Below are positions 53,324 through 62,862 of a stretch of DNA of 64,000 nucleotides, one piece after another (within the stretch, counting starts at the first letter, position 1; each line of letters opens with the position of its first letter). A program made the position numbers and the translations under genes. Source of the DNA: Synergistaceae bacterium UBA5560 (GTDB lineage Bacteria; Synergistota; Synergistia; Synergistales; Aminiphilaceae); assembly GCA_002425685.1 (NCBI GenBank), contig DIMS01000056.1:1-64000 (forward strand), written 5' to 3'. The notes under the pieces were generated by a model. The model was not told the origin of the DNA. It was given only the letters and a program-made list of their open reading frames with translations, and did not search any database.

Positions 53324-54115
53324 TCACGGATACGACGGCGGCACGCCGTCGTATCCCAACAGTTTCGAAATCGCCAGAGCCGCTTCGAGGACCTTCTCCC
53401 CCAGAGGGCGAAGCTGGTCGTCGGCGAAGCGATAGGCCGGAGCGGAGATGCTCAACGCTCCCACGGGGTAGCCCTTGGCGTTCAGGATGGCCGACCCGAC
53501 GCAACGGATCCCCTCCTCGTTCTCCTGGTTTTCCTCCGCCCATCCCCGTTCCCGAACGGTGCCGAGCATGGCGAGGAGTTCCTTGGGGGTTGTGAGGGTC
53601 CGTTCCGTGCGGGAGACGATCGAAACGGAGCGAAGATAGAGGTCCAGTTCGGCCTGGGGAAGGCTCGCCAGAATGGCCCTTCCCGCGGCGGTGCAGTACA
53701 TGGCGAGGGTTGCGCCGATGCGGGAGCGCATACCCACGGGATGGGAGGATTCGAGCTTGTCCAGGTAGAACGTCTCTCCGTTCTGAAACCGGGAGAGATG
53801 GATCGTCTCCCCCACTTCCTGGAGGAGGTTCTTCAGGACGGGTTTTGCCAGGGTGACCAGGTCGGTCTGACGCCGATAGGTCTCGGCCCACAAAAGCGGT
53901 GCCGATCCCATCCGGTAGCGGCCGTTCTCCGTTCGGAGCACCACCCGGTGCGCTTCGAGGGTGACGAGGAGCCGGTGCACCGTCGCCTTTGAAAGGGCCA
54001 CGGTGGAGGCGATCTCCGTGACGCCCGCGTCCTCGCGGAAGTCCACCAGAGCGTTGAGAACGGCCAGGGCGCGGTCGAGAACCCTGATGTTCGAGGAGTC
54101 CGTGGCGCCGGTCAT
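53324..54115 (-). CDS. IclR-family regulator (KdgR-like)
   Basis: A 263-residue regulator. HTH: VLDRALAVLNALVDF and VTEIASTVALSKATVHRLLVTLE, then the IclR effector domain with GMRSRIGATLAMYCTAAGRAIL and AENQENEEGIRCVGSAIL. The start overlaps the aldolase stop by four bases (ATGA). By context it represses this sugar-acid operon, probably through the two TTTCATTCAA operators flanking the operon promoter, with a ketodeoxy acid as inducer. Confidence 0.9.
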   Translation of the reverse strand: MTGATDSSNIRVLDRALAVLNALVDFREDAGVTEIASTVALSKATVHRLLVTLEAHRVVLRTENGRYRMGSAPLLWAETYRRQTDLVTLAKPVLKNLLQEVGETIHLSRFQNGETFYLDKLESSHPVGMRSRIGATLAMYCTAAGRAILASLPQAELDLYLRSVSIVSRTERTLTTPKELLAMLGTVRERGWAEENQENEEGIRCVGSAILNAKGYPVGALSISAPAYRFADDQLRPLGEKVLEAALAISKLLGYDGVPPSYP

Positions 54116-54879
54116 GCCCTGTTTCCGCGCATGATCCGCAGCGCGGTGCGGCAGGCGTCTCCGAAGATCAGGCCGTCCACGCTCCAGGCGATGTAGAGGA
54201 AGCCTTCATCGAGGCGGCGCAGCGCTTCCTCGGGAGAGGTGACGAAGATTCCCGTGGGCTTCCCCGCATTGCGGGCCACGGAAAGTACCTGGGCGATGGC
54301 GCTTTTCATGTCCGGATGGTCGATCTGACCGGGGATGCCCAGGGATTGGGAGAGGTCGTAGGGGCCTACGAAGAGCACGTCCACGCCCTCCACGGCGGCG
54401 ATCTCCGGGAGCGCCTTCAGGCCGAGCACGTTTTCGCAGTGGGTCACGATGAGGGTTTCCCGGTTGGCTTCCTCGAAGGCGCGGCCCAAGGGCATGAGGC
54501 CGTAGGAGGAGGATCGGGGAAGCGCCACGCCCCTGTTGCCGAGGGGAAAATACTTGGCTCCCCGAACGATGCGCGCCGCCTGTTCGGCGCTGTTCACCTG
54601 AGGGAGCTGGATTCCCTGGGCTCCCACGTCAAGGGTTTTGAGAATCCAGGTGTCGCTCGTCTCGGGAATGCGTACCACCGGCGTGGCTCCCCGCAGTTCT
54701 GCCCCCCGCAGGAGATTCTGAAGGGACTCCGGGTCCATCGGGCCGTGTTCCGCGTCGATGATGACGAAATCAAACCCGGCGATGCCCGCGATCTCCACAA
54801 GGTCCGGAGAGTTCAGCGTGATGAAGGTTCCCATGACGGGTTTTCCCGCGGCGAGCATTTCCTTGATCCTGTTCTTCAT
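54112..54879 (-). CDS. HpcH/HpaI-family class II aldolase
   Basis: A 255-residue divalent-metal aldolase. FVIIDAEHGPMDPESLQN includes the catalytic His45 with neighbouring Asp42/Glu44; VVRIPETSD carries the pyruvate-binding Arg70; metal-coordinating residues follow in ALPRSSSYG and VDVLFVGPYDLSQSLG. Relatives cleave 2-keto-3-deoxy-L-rhamnonate, 4-hydroxy-2-oxo acids or 2-dehydro-3-deoxyglucarate. First gene of the operon; it suggests the pathway handles a hexuronate or aldarate product in addition to KDG. Confidence 0.9.
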   Translation of the reverse strand: MKNRIKEMLAAGKPVMGTFITLNSPDLVEIAGIAGFDFVIIDAEHGPMDPESLQNLLRGAELRGATPVVRIPETSDTWILKTLDVGAQGIQLPQVNSAEQAARIVRGAKYFPLGNRGVALPRSSSYGLMPLGRAFEEANRETLIVTHCENVLGLKALPEIAAVEGVDVLFVGPYDLSQSLGIPGQIDHPDMKSAIAQVLSVARNAGKPTGIFVTSPEEALRRLDEGFLYIAWSVDGLIFGDACRTALRIMRGNRA

Positions 54880-54944
54880 GATCGTTCCCGCCTCCTCTTT
54901 GTTGTGCCTTCGGGTACTTCAGCGTGGCTTCCATGAAGATCCTG

Positions 54945-55046
54945 CGTTTCATTCAACGGGACAGCATCTTGCTCTATAGAACATAGTATACGTGACGGCG
55001 GGCGGTTTGTCGATATTTTTAAAACAATGTTTCATTCAATGGAACA
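54945..55046 (-). promoter_or_regulatory. Promoter flanked by two IclR-type operators
   Basis: Minus-strand promoter TCGACA (55013-55008), 17 bases, TATACT (54990-54985). A near-palindrome TGTTTCATTCAATGGAACA lies at 55028-55046 upstream of the -35, and a related CGTTTCATTCAACGGGACA at 54945-54963 in the transcribed leader. Two sites 83 bases apart could support looping repression by the operon's IclR protein. Confidence 0.75.
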
Positions 55047-55472
55047 CAGGGGCCGAGCGTTTTTTCGTCCATGTGCCGGTGCGGGACAGGTGTGGTTCTA
55101 TAACGACGAGTTTTGTGTACTCGCGATCTTCCGTTGTTTCCGGAGACACCGTTCCCATTTCCATGAAAGGAGGCCCGACGCACGCGGTTCTTCCCGGGAA
55201 AAATCAATTCGATTCAGTTGTGCCATGCCCTGGACGAGGGGGCTTTTCGGCACGCGACGCGGGACAGACAGGGAGAAGCGAGTTCCGATATGAACCGGGA
55301 AGGTGTGCAATGATCCATCTTGACAGAAGTGGGGATCCTCGTGTAAGAAAAGACAATCGTGATGTATCCACTTATGGATCCAAAAAACGGAGTGTTCCGG
55401 ATGGAAGGATGGATTCGTGACAGGGCCACGGTCGCGAACGTCTCGAGCCATCCAGGAGGAGAAGGAGAAAAC
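55047..55472 (+). promoter_or_regulatory. Intergenic region with promoter for the GntR gene
   Basis: TTGACA at 55320-55325 with TAAGAA 18 bases on (55344-55349) is a plausible promoter. An inverted repeat ATCCA-CTTA-TGGAT (55366-55379) lies just downstream and may be an autoregulatory operator. The rest of the 425 bases shows no gene. Confidence 0.45.
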
Positions 55473-56144
55473 ATGCCGAGAGGACGTGTCGAATCGAAAG
55501 CCCGGGACGAGATCTTTCGTCTCATCGTGGAACGTGAACTCGCCCCGGGCACGAGAATCACCGAGGTGTTCCTTGCGGAGAAGCTGGGCATCAGCCGCAC
55601 CCCCGTTCGCATCGCTCTTCGGGAGCTCATCGCCGAAGGGTTGCTGGAGCGGGACAGCACCAGGGGGTGCATCATTCCTCCGCTGGAATCGGAGGACATG
55701 CATCACGTCTTCTCCCTCCGGGAGAAGCTGGAGGGAATGGCTGCGGCGCAGGCTGCGGAGCATGCTTCCCCCGAGGACGTGAAGAGCCTGGAGCGGATCC
55801 TCGAGGAAGGAGCGGAGGACTACACGGGGTGGCGCAGGGAGGCCTTTGCCAGACACAACGAGGAATTTCACCGGCGCATCGCTCGCATGAGCGGCAATGC
55901 CTATCTGGAGAAATACATCGGAGAATGCTTCTGGCGGTCCCAGATCTACGTGTTCTTCTTCGACACTTTTTTCCTCTTCGGTGCCGAAAAGGGAACCCTG
56001 GAGGCCACGCCCTACTATGGGACATCCTTTACGGAACACGGGGACATTCTCGCGGCCATCCGGGAGCGTCGCTGCGAGGATGCAGGGCGGGCCATGGAAC
56101 GGCATGTGAGGGCCTCGTACACGTTGCTGGTCAAAAAACCGTGA
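55473..56144 (+). CDS. GntR-family regulator with FCD domain
   Basis: A 223-residue FadR-subfamily regulator. The winged helix is IFRLIVERELAPGTRITEVF and LAEKLGISRTPVRIALRELIAEGLL. The FCD all-helical effector domain (about 85-220) has metal-binding candidates in RHNEEFHRRIA and SFTEHGDILAAI. The start with AAGGAG seven bases upstream is preferred over in-frame ATGs up to 38 codons earlier. It probably regulates the amidinotransferase-fold enzyme and transporter downstream. Confidence 0.9.
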   Translation: MPRGRVESKARDEIFRLIVERELAPGTRITEVFLAEKLGISRTPVRIALRELIAEGLLERDSTRGCIIPPLESEDMHHVFSLREKLEGMAAAQAAEHASPEDVKSLERILEEGAEDYTGWRREAFARHNEEFHRRIARMSGNAYLEKYIGECFWRSQIYVFFFDTFFLFGAEKGTLEATPYYGTSFTEHGDILAAIRERRCEDAGRAMERHVRASYTLLVKKP

Positions 56145-56145
56145 G

Positions 56146-56199
56146 CGCAAAGGGAGGAGTGGTGCGCGCGCCACGTCCGCCCTTTGCACTTTTCTGGGA
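56146..56199 (+). terminator. Probable terminator after the GntR gene
   Basis: CAAAGGG pairs with CCCTTTG around a compact inner GTGG/CCAC stem, followed by CACTTTTC. The remaining 200 bases before the next gene hold nothing recognizable. Confidence 0.5.
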
Positions 56200-56396
56200 C
56201 AAAGAAGGGGCGAAGGGCGCATGCAGAACGGACGGTGCGCGTCGCCACTCCTTGCCGCGAAGCCGGGTGGGACCGGCCCGTGGCGCTCGGCGGCACGGCG
56301 GAACAGCATGATGACATTGCGGGAAGGGACGTTGCGGAAATGGACAGGGGAAACTCCTGAGGGAGACGTTGCCATGAACGAGAAAGGAAGGTTTTC

Positions 56397-57353
56397 ATGA
56401 GCGAGCGGGAACATCTTGACTTCGACGATTATGGTGAGAAATGGTTCAGCGACGACGCCTCCTTCGAGGAGGACCTGAAGCACGTCTGGGGACGCCGCTG
56501 GAGCGTTTCCTCCGAGGTGGGCAAGCTCCGGGCGGTGCTTCTGCGGCGGCCCGGCAAAGAGATCGAGAACATGACCGATCCCGCGGCCTGGCGTTGGGGT
56601 GCCGTCATGGACCCGGAAAGGGCGCGGGCGCAACACGACGCCTTTGCCGAGATCTATCGCAAGGCCGGCGCGGAGGTCTTCTACGTGGAGGAACAGCGGG
56701 AGGATCGTCCCAACGCGCTCTTCATGCGGGACAATGTCCTCGGCACCCCCGAGGGGGCCATTCTCTGCCGCCAGGCCACCCGTTTCCGCCGGGGCGAGGA
56801 GCGGGCTGTTGCTGCGACTCTGGGACGCATCGGCTGTCCCATCGTGCGCACCGTCTCCGGCCGGGGCGTTTTCGAGGGCGCCTGCGGCATGTGGGTGGAC
56901 CGGCAGACCATCATCCTCGGAACGGGAGTGCGCTCCAACGAAGAGGGAGTCCGCCAGGTCGAGGAGACCCTCCGGTACATGGGTGTCACGGACATCCTCC
57001 GCTTCCAGATTCCCTGGGGACACGCCCATCTGGACGGGCTGATGAACATGGTGGACCGAAAGAAGGCCCTGATCTTCCCATGGCAGACCCCCTACGACGT
57101 GATCAAGCCCCTCGTGGATCGGGGTTTCTCCATCATCGAGGCCCCCTCCATCGAGGAAGTGAAGCGGGGCGCGGCGGTGAACCTGGTGGCACTCGAACCC
57201 GGCGTGGTGGTCCTTCCCTCGGGCAATCCCGAGACACGGAAGGCCTTGGAGAAGGGCGGCGTGGAGGTCATCGAGACGGACGTGACGGAGATCCTCAAGG
57301 GGTACGGCTCCCTGCACTGCATGTCCGCCTTCCTGGACCGGGACGAGATCTGA
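56397..57353 (+). CDS. Amidinotransferase-fold guanidino-group hydrolase
   Basis: A 318-residue protein of the arginine deiminase/dimethylarginine dimethylaminohydrolase superfamily. The pattern LRAVLLRRPG, the acidic RDNVLGTPEGAIL, the catalytic His in WGHAHLDGLMN and the nucleophile Cys308 in GSLHCMSAFLD are visible. It would hydrolyse or transfer the guanidino group of arginine or a related compound. It lacks the extra domain of true arginine deiminases and is nearer to DDAH or amidinotransferases. AAAGGAAGG precedes the ATG. The neighbouring LIV cassette and deaminase suggest uptake and breakdown of a guanidino or amidino compound. Confidence 0.82.
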   Translation: MSEREHLDFDDYGEKWFSDDASFEEDLKHVWGRRWSVSSEVGKLRAVLLRRPGKEIENMTDPAAWRWGAVMDPERARAQHDAFAEIYRKAGAEVFYVEEQREDRPNALFMRDNVLGTPEGAILCRQATRFRRGEERAVAATLGRIGCPIVRTVSGRGVFEGACGMWVDRQTIILGTGVRSNEEGVRQVEETLRYMGVTDILRFQIPWGHAHLDGLMNMVDRKKALIFPWQTPYDVIKPLVDRGFSIIEAPSIEEVKRGAAVNLVALEPGVVVLPSGNPETRKALEKGGVEVIETDVTEILKGYGSLHCMSAFLDRDEI

Positions 57354-57571
57354 GGCGACAGGCCGGTGCCGGGGGACTTCCGGAGCGATGGAGGCTCTTC
57401 CGGCCCGGTCCGCGGAAGGACGGAAAGAGGTGCGCAGGTGATGGTGCGCCGCACCTCTTTCCCGGTGGCCTCGCTCCCCCGCTTTCTTCGGGGGCGCTTC
57501 TTTTGCGATGCATCTCCGAAAATGACGCCGTTTGTGAATGGCTCCTATCCCATTTCAAGGGGTGAACGCCT
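57354..57571 (+). other. Intergenic region with two hairpins
   Basis: A perfect 13-bp stem at 57422-57434 with 57450-57462 has no T-tract. A second, CCCCCG-7-CGGGGG (57476-57494), is followed by CGCTTCTTTT and may partly terminate transcription before the transporter genes. Confidence 0.45.
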
Positions 57572-58453
57572 TTGGGTACTCTTCTGCAGCAGATCATCAA
57601 CGGCCTGTCGCTGGGATCGGTGTACGCCCTCATCGCCGTAGGCTACTCCCTGGTGTACTCGATTCTTCTCTTCTCCAACTTCGCCCACGGAAGCTTTCTC
57701 GTCATCGGGGGCTATTCCTGCTACTTCGCCCTGAAGACCCTTGGGATGAACATCTGGCTCGCGGGTGGACTGTCCCTCATCGCCGCGGGAGTGAGCGCCA
57801 TCCTCACGGAAAGACTCGCCTACAAACCCATCCGTGAGCGCACCAACGTCACCCTCTACCTTCTCATCGCCTCCATGGGCATGAGCATCGTCATCGAGAA
57901 CATCTTCGTCGTCACCGTGGGAGGCCGCTTCCGTGCCCTTCCTCCGGTCATCCCCACCGATCCCGTGAACCTCTTCGGGCTTGCCACCACCAGTGCCTTC
58001 GACCTCATCTCCCTCGTCGTCGCCGTCATCTGCCTCGGAGGCCTCCAGCTCTTCCTCACCCGGACCAAATGGGGGCTCGCCATCCGCGCCGCCGCGTACA
58101 ACCTGCGCATCGCCGGTCTCATGGGCGTCAACGTGAGCCGCCTCATCTCCCTCGTCTTCTTCGTCGCCGGCGTTCTGGCCGCCGTGGGAGGCATCTTCCT
58201 CTCCGTACGGTACACCCTCTATCCCCAGCTCGGCGGCATCACCATCAAAGCCTTCGTCGCCGCCGTCATCGGCGGACTCGGCTCCCTTCCCGGCGCCGTC
58301 GTGGGCAGCCTCATCCTCGGCCTCGCCGAAATGCTCACCGCAGGCTTCATCTCCAGCCAACTCCGGGATCTGGTGGTCTTCTCGCTCCTCGTGATCACCC
58401 TCCTCTTCCGACCCACGGGCCTCTTCGGCAAATCCGTGGGCGAGAAAATCTAG
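57572..58453 (+). CDS. LIV-type ABC transporter permease (LivH)
   Basis: A 293-residue permease. GTLLQQIINGLSLGSVYALI and FSNFAHGSFLVIGGY mark the LivH family, with FVAGVLAAVGGIFLS and AFVAAVIGGLGSLPGAVVG. The start is TTG, preceded by AAGGGG. Sequence is clearly different from the LivH at 48122-49006, so substrate probably differs. No binding-protein gene is adjacent; one encoded elsewhere must serve it. Confidence 0.9.
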   Translation: MGTLLQQIINGLSLGSVYALIAVGYSLVYSILLFSNFAHGSFLVIGGYSCYFALKTLGMNIWLAGGLSLIAAGVSAILTERLAYKPIRERTNVTLYLLIASMGMSIVIENIFVVTVGGRFRALPPVIPTDPVNLFGLATTSAFDLISLVVAVICLGGLQLFLTRTKWGLAIRAAAYNLRIAGLMGVNVSRLISLVFFVAGVLAAVGGIFLSVRYTLYPQLGGITIKAFVAAVIGGLGSLPGAVVGSLILGLAEMLTAGFISSQLRDLVVFSLLVITLLFRPTGLFGKSVGEKI

Positions 58454-58466
58454 AGGGAGGCAGACC

Positions 58467-59339
58467 ATGTCCGCCTACACCGAAGGCATCATCACCCTGC
58501 TCATGATCAACGCCATCGCCGCCATGGGCGTGTGCCTCCTCACGGGCTTCACCGGCGTCTTCACCCTCGGGCACGCCGCCTACATGGCCCTCGGCGGCTA
58601 CGCCACCGCCATCCTCACCGTCAAGTACCACCTCCACTGGCTTCCCGCCGTCGTCGCCGGAGGCATCCTCGCCATCGTCGTCGCCTACGTCATCGGCATT
58701 CCCACCCTGAAACTCATGGGCGACTACTACGCCATCGCCTCCATCGGCCTCGGCGAAGCCATCCGGCTCATCCTCGAGAACTGGCAGTCCGTCACCCGGG
58801 GCGCCCGGGGCTACCCCGGCATCCCCACCTTCACCACCATGCCCGTCGCCGTGGGATTTTTTCTCGTCCTCGCCTTCCTGCTCTTCTGTCTCCTCCACGG
58901 CAGCTACGGCCGCATGTTCAAGGCCTGCCGGGACGACCACATCGCCGCCGCCCTTCTGGGCTACGACACCGCCAGAGTGCGCGTCCTGAGCCTCGTTCTC
59001 TCCGCCTTTTACTGCGGCGTCTCCGGAGGACTCCTCGCGGGCTTCCTCTCCTTCATCCAGCCCGTCATGTTCGACATGCTCAAATCCACCGAGCTCACCG
59101 CCGTGGTCGTCTTCGGCGGCCTCGGCTCCTTAAGCGGATGCCTCCTCGGCACCACCATCATCACCCTCGTGACCGAACTCTTCCGCCCCATCTCCCAGTA
59201 CCGCATGCTCATCTACGGAGCCGTCCTCGTGATCATCATGGTCCTGCGTCCCGAGGGCATCATGGGGCAGTACGAATTCGGCCCGAAACTCTTCCGGAAA
59301 CTCTTCGGAAGAAAAGCTCCCGCGCAGGAGAGGAGGTAG
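58467..59339 (+). CDS. LIV-type ABC transporter permease (LivM)
   Basis: A 290-residue permease. [22 protein letters not shown] is the LivM signature and [21 protein letters not shown] the coupling loop; [19 protein letters not shown] is near the end. It follows livH by 13 bases with GAGGGAGG upstream and precedes the ATPase gene by four bases. Codon use in this cassette shows an unusually high share of C-ending codons compared with neighbours. Confidence 0.9.
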   Translation: MSAYTEGIITLLMINAIAAMGVCLLTGFTGVFTLGHAAYMALGGYATAILTVKYHLHWLPAVVAGGILAIVVAYVIGIPTLKLMGDYYAIASIGLGEAIRLILENWQSVTRGARGYPGIPTFTTMPVAVGFFLVLAFLLFCLLHGSYGRMFKACRDDHIAAALLGYDTARVRVLSLVLSAFYCGVSGGLLAGFLSFIQPVMFDMLKSTELTAVVVFGGLGSLSGCLLGTTIITLVTELFRPISQYRMLIYGAVLVIIMVLRPEGIMGQYEFGPKLFRKLFGRKAPAQERR

Positions 59340-59343
59340 CGCC

Positions 59344-60117
59344 ATGGCCTTCGCCCTCGAACTCGGCGGCGTCAACAAATTCTTCGGCGGCGTCCACGCC
59401 GTGAACGACATGAGCTTCATCCTCCAGGAGGGAGAACTCGCGGGACTCATCGGCCCCAACGGCGCGGGAAAGACCACCATCTTCAACCTCGTCACCGGCG
59501 TCTACGACGTCTCCAGCGGTCACATCACCCTCTTCGGGGAGGACATCACCAACCACAAGACCTACGAAGTGGTGCGCAAGGGCATCGCCCGGACCTTCCA
59601 GAACCTGCGCCTCTTCGCCAGCGCCACCGTCCTGGAAAACGTCATGACCGCCTGCCAGCAGCACCACCGCTACTCCTTCCTCGAAGCCTGCACCCATCTC
59701 GGACGCTGGCGCTCCGTGGAACGGGAGATCCGGGATCGGAGCATGACGCTTCTCGAGCGGGTGGGGCTCGCCGACCGGGCGGACCAGACCGCCACCACCC
59801 TTCCCTACGGGCACCAGCGACGCCTGGAGATCGCCCGGGCCCTCGCCCTGGAACCCCGGCTGCTCCTTCTGGACGAGCCCGCGGCGGGGATGAACCCCGA
59901 GGAAGTGCAGGACCTGAACCGCCTGATCCAGAAGATTCACGCGGACTTCGGCCTCACCATCCTCGTCATCGAGCACCACATGGAGCTCGTCATGGAGATC
60001 TGCCCCCACATCGTGTGCATGAACTTCGGCGCGCTCATCGCCGAAGGCGATCCCGAGCACATCCAGGGACATCCCGAGGTGCTCAAGGCCTATCTCGGCG
60101 AGGAGGTGGAGGAATAA
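59344..60117 (+). CDS. LIV-type ABC transporter ATPase (LivG)
   Basis: A 257-residue ATPase. Walker [32 protein letters not shown], signature [16 protein letters not shown], Walker [14 protein letters not shown] and [19 protein letters not shown] precedes the start. Its stop overlaps the next gene's start by one base (TAATG). Confidence 0.93.
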   Translation: MAFALELGGVNKFFGGVHAVNDMSFILQEGELAGLIGPNGAGKTTIFNLVTGVYDVSSGHITLFGEDITNHKTYEVVRKGIARTFQNLRLFASATVLENVMTACQQHHRYSFLEACTHLGRWRSVEREIRDRSMTLLERVGLADRADQTATTLPYGHQRRLEIARALALEPRLLLLDEPAAGMNPEEVQDLNRLIQKIHADFGLTILVIEHHMELVMEICPHIVCMNFGALIAEGDPEHIQGHPEVLKAYLGEEVEE

Positions 60118-60839
60118 TGGCCCTCCTGGACGTGAAGAATCTCTCCGTGAGCTACGGCGCCATCCGCGCCCTGTCGGACGTGAGCATCGCCGTGGAGGAG
60201 CGGGAGATCGTGAGCGTCATCGGCGCCAACGGGGCGGGCAAGTCCACCCTGATGAACGCCGTCATGGGCATGGTGAAGCGCGACAGGGGCGAGGTCTATC
60301 TGGAGGGGAAGCTCCTGGCGGAGCGGAGTTTCCAGGTTGTCGCCCAGGGCATCGCCCTCTCTCCGGAGGGACGGAAGGTCTTCGCCCCCCTCACGGTGTA
60401 CGAGAACCTCCTCATGGGAGCCTTCCCCCGGTCCGACCGGAACAAGATCGCCGAGGACATGGAGTGGGTCTACACGCTCTTTCCCCGGCTTCGGGAGCGC
60501 ACGGGCCAGTACGCGGGAACGCTCTCGGGAGGGGAGCAGCAGATGCTCGCCATCGCCCGGGCGCTCATGGCCCGCCCCCGGGTGCTTCTTCTGGACGAGC
60601 CCTCTCTGGGGCTCGCGCCGATCATCATCAAGGAAATCTTCAAAGAACTCCGGCGCATCAACGAGGAGGGGGTGACGATCCTCCTGGTGGAACAGAACGC
60701 CCGCCAGGCACTGTTGCTCTCCCACCGGGCCTATGTGCTCCAGACGGGACGGCTGATCCTCTCGGGAACGTCCAAAGAGCTCCTCGCGAATCCAGAGGTG
60801 GAGGCGGCCTACCTCGGTGGAAAACCCGCAACGCACTGA
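60117..60839 (+). CDS. LIV-type ABC transporter ATPase (LivF)
   Basis: A 240-residue ATPase. Walker A GANGAGKSTLMNA, signature TLSGGEQQMLAIARAL, Walker B LLLDEPSLGLAP, and VEQNARQAL. GGAGGTGGAGG precedes the start inside livG. Completes a four-gene HMGF cassette without a receptor gene. Homologues import branched-chain amino acids, urea or amides; with a guanidino hydrolase before and a deaminase after, an amide or guanidino substrate is possible. Confidence 0.93.
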   Translation: MALLDVKNLSVSYGAIRALSDVSIAVEEREIVSVIGANGAGKSTLMNAVMGMVKRDRGEVYLEGKLLAERSFQVVAQGIALSPEGRKVFAPLTVYENLLMGAFPRSDRNKIAEDMEWVYTLFPRLRERTGQYAGTLSGGEQQMLAIARALMARPRVLLLDEPSLGLAPIIIKEIFKELRRINEEGVTILLVEQNARQALLLSHRAYVLQTGRLILSGTSKELLANPEVEAAYLGGKPATH

Positions 60840-61104
60840 AGGAGCCGGAAGAGCGGAGCGCTTCTCTCCGGAGATGACGACGGTTTCCGGTGGAAGCTCC
60901 TTCCGGTGGGCATCCGCAGTGGTACTTCCGCCGAAGAATCGGGGAGGGCGCTCTTAGAGAGGAACGGTGGTCCGGACCGGAGAGCGGATTCGGGAAGACC
61001 GTGCTCCCGGCCAGGAGACGAAGGCCCTTCTTTCCGGAGAGAACGGTACGGACTCGAACGGGCGGCGGGCGTTTTCCGGGAGGCGACGAAAGGAATGAAC
61101 AGCA

Positions 61105-62529
61105 ATGGAGCGGATTGAGTGTATTGTCACCGCACCGCACGTTTTCACCATGGCCGGGGAGGGCGTGGGATACCGGCCCGATACAGCTCTCGCGGTGGAT
61201 GGAGGGCGTATCCTCGAGGTAGCGGCCAGAGAAGAGATTTGTACCCGCTATGCGGCCCGCCGCGTTCTGGACGGACGGCATCACGCGCTGTTTCCGGGTT
61301 TCCTCGATGTACACATGCACATGTCCGCCTGCCTTCTCCGGGGAATGGCCCAGGACGTGGGCAACTGGATGATGCACGGCTTCTTTCCCTTTGCCCTGCA
61401 TCTCGACGGAGAGGCATTCCGGGCCGGCACGCGGCTCGCCGTGCTGGAGTCGCTTCGGGTCGGCACGACCACCTTCGGCGAATACGGCATGGAGGCGGAT
61501 TTCATGGCGTCCCTGGCGGAGGAGGCGGGTTTCCGAGCCCAGGTGACGGTGCATTTCCGGGAGACCGAGGATCGTGTCTACGCGCCGGAGGAACTCTACG
61601 TCTTCGATGAGGAAAAAGGGTGGGAGGGAGTGGAGCGCTGCCGCGGTGTCTTCGAGCGATGGCACCGCCGCGGGAACGGACGAATCACGGTTCTCTTCGG
61701 CCCCCAGGCGCCCGACGCGATAAGCCTGGAATCGCTGCGGCGGGTCCGGGAACTGGCTCTGGAGTGTGGAACGAAGGTGCATCTCCATCTCGCCCAGGGA
61801 GACCGGGAGACGAAACAGATGCTGTGGCGTTACGGCAAAAGGCCGATTCCCTGGCTTTTGGAGATGGGCTTCGCGGACGAGCATCTCCTGGCGGTGCACC
61901 TCACGGACGCCACGGAGGAAGAGGCCCGCCTCGTGGCGGAAACGGGGGCCTCTCTGGCGCTCTGTTCCGGCTCCATCGGCATCATCGACGGCATGGTACC
62001 TCCCGCGAAGGCGTTTCAGGACGCGGGAGGATGGGTCGGCCTGGGGAGCGACCAGGCTCCGGGGAACAACTGCCACAATATGCTGAACGAAATGAAGCTC
62101 ACCGCTCTCTTCAACAAGATCCGCTACGCCGATCCGGAGGTCATGCCCGCTTGGAAGGTGCTGCGCATGGCCACCATCGAGGGTGCCCGTGCCGTGGGAC
62201 TCGGCGCGGAGGTGGGTTCCCTGGAAAAAGGAAAGAGGGCCGATTTCTTTCTGCTGGACCTGAGAAAGCCCACCATGCTTCCCGTGCATGAGGATCCTCT
62301 TCGGAACATCGTTCCCAATCTGGTGTACAGCGCCCGGGGAGACGAGATCTCCCTCGTGGCCGTGGACGGGAACGTGCTCTACGAGGAGGGGCGTTTCCAC
62401 ACCCTCGACGAGGAGCGGATCGTCGCCGAGGCGATTCGCCTCGCACGTCCCCTTGGCGCCAGGGGAGCCGCTCTGTTCCGCGAACTCCGTGGCCCCAATG
62501 CGCGCTCCATGGAGGAGGGAAAGCTCTAG
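61105..62529 (+). CDS. Amidohydrolase/deaminase (TrzN/MtaD-like)
   Basis: A 474-residue metal-dependent amidohydrolase. Metal ligands: His70 and His72 in FLDVHMHMS, the His in VHLHLAQGDR, His in LAVHLTDAT and Asp in LGSDQAPGNN. Such proteins deaminate guanine, S-adenosylhomocysteine, thiomethyladenosine or triazines, or remove chloride. Starts 265 bases after the LIV cassette, a gap in which I saw no promoter or gene. Metal and substrate unknown; probably acts on the compound imported by the cassette. Confidence 0.87.
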   Translation: MERIECIVTAPHVFTMAGEGVGYRPDTALAVDGGRILEVAAREEICTRYAARRVLDGRHHALFPGFLDVHMHMSACLLRGMAQDVGNWMMHGFFPFALHLDGEAFRAGTRLAVLESLRVGTTTFGEYGMEADFMASLAEEAGFRAQVTVHFRETEDRVYAPEELYVFDEEKGWEGVERCRGVFERWHRRGNGRITVLFGPQAPDAISLESLRRVRELALECGTKVHLHLAQGDRETKQMLWRYGKRPIPWLLEMGFADEHLLAVHLTDATEEEARLVAETGASLALCSGSIGIIDGMVPPAKAFQDAGGWVGLGSDQAPGNNCHNMLNEMKLTALFNKIRYADPEVMPAWKVLRMATIEGARAVGLGAEVGSLEKGKRADFFLLDLRKPTMLPVHEDPLRNIVPNLVYSARGDEISLVAVDGNVLYEEGRFHTLDEERIVAEAIRLARPLGARGAALFRELRGPNARSMEEGKL

Positions 62530-62862
62530 GCATCCGGTTCGCTTTGTCGGGGGACTCGCTTTCCCCCAAGGGAGATGCATCGCTCTCCGGCAACACCTCC
62601 GGGTTTGCTCACCCCGACGGGGAGGATGCACGCCCATGACATTTCGCCTTGTCTGTTCGATCTGCTCTCGTTTCTTTTCTTCCGAGGCAGATCTCTCCCC
62701 GTCCCGCCGGCGATGTTCCGCCGATCTCGACGCAGTACTCAGGCTTCGGGGAAGTGCTCTCTTCGGAGAGAAGGGATACGGAAAAAAGCCGTTCCGGAGG
62801 AACGCAGCGGACCTCCGGAACGGCTCAGGTGTTTTCTTTCCTGTTTCGCAATACCGCCTTTG
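62530..62862 (-). terminator. Intergenic region with strong terminator
   Basis: At 62825-62782 on the minus strand: a 14-bp perfect stem (AGCCGTTCCGGAGG and complement), 11-base loop and six T, ending the flavoprotein transcript. A smaller GGGGGA/TTTCCCCC hairpin lies near 62550-62567. No gene seen. Confidence 0.85.

Noticed and set aside
55098..57317. A 739-codon minus-strand open frame over the GntR and guanidino-hydrolase genes
   Set aside because: The plus-strand genes there have ribosome sites and intact catalytic motifs; the antisense frame has neither.
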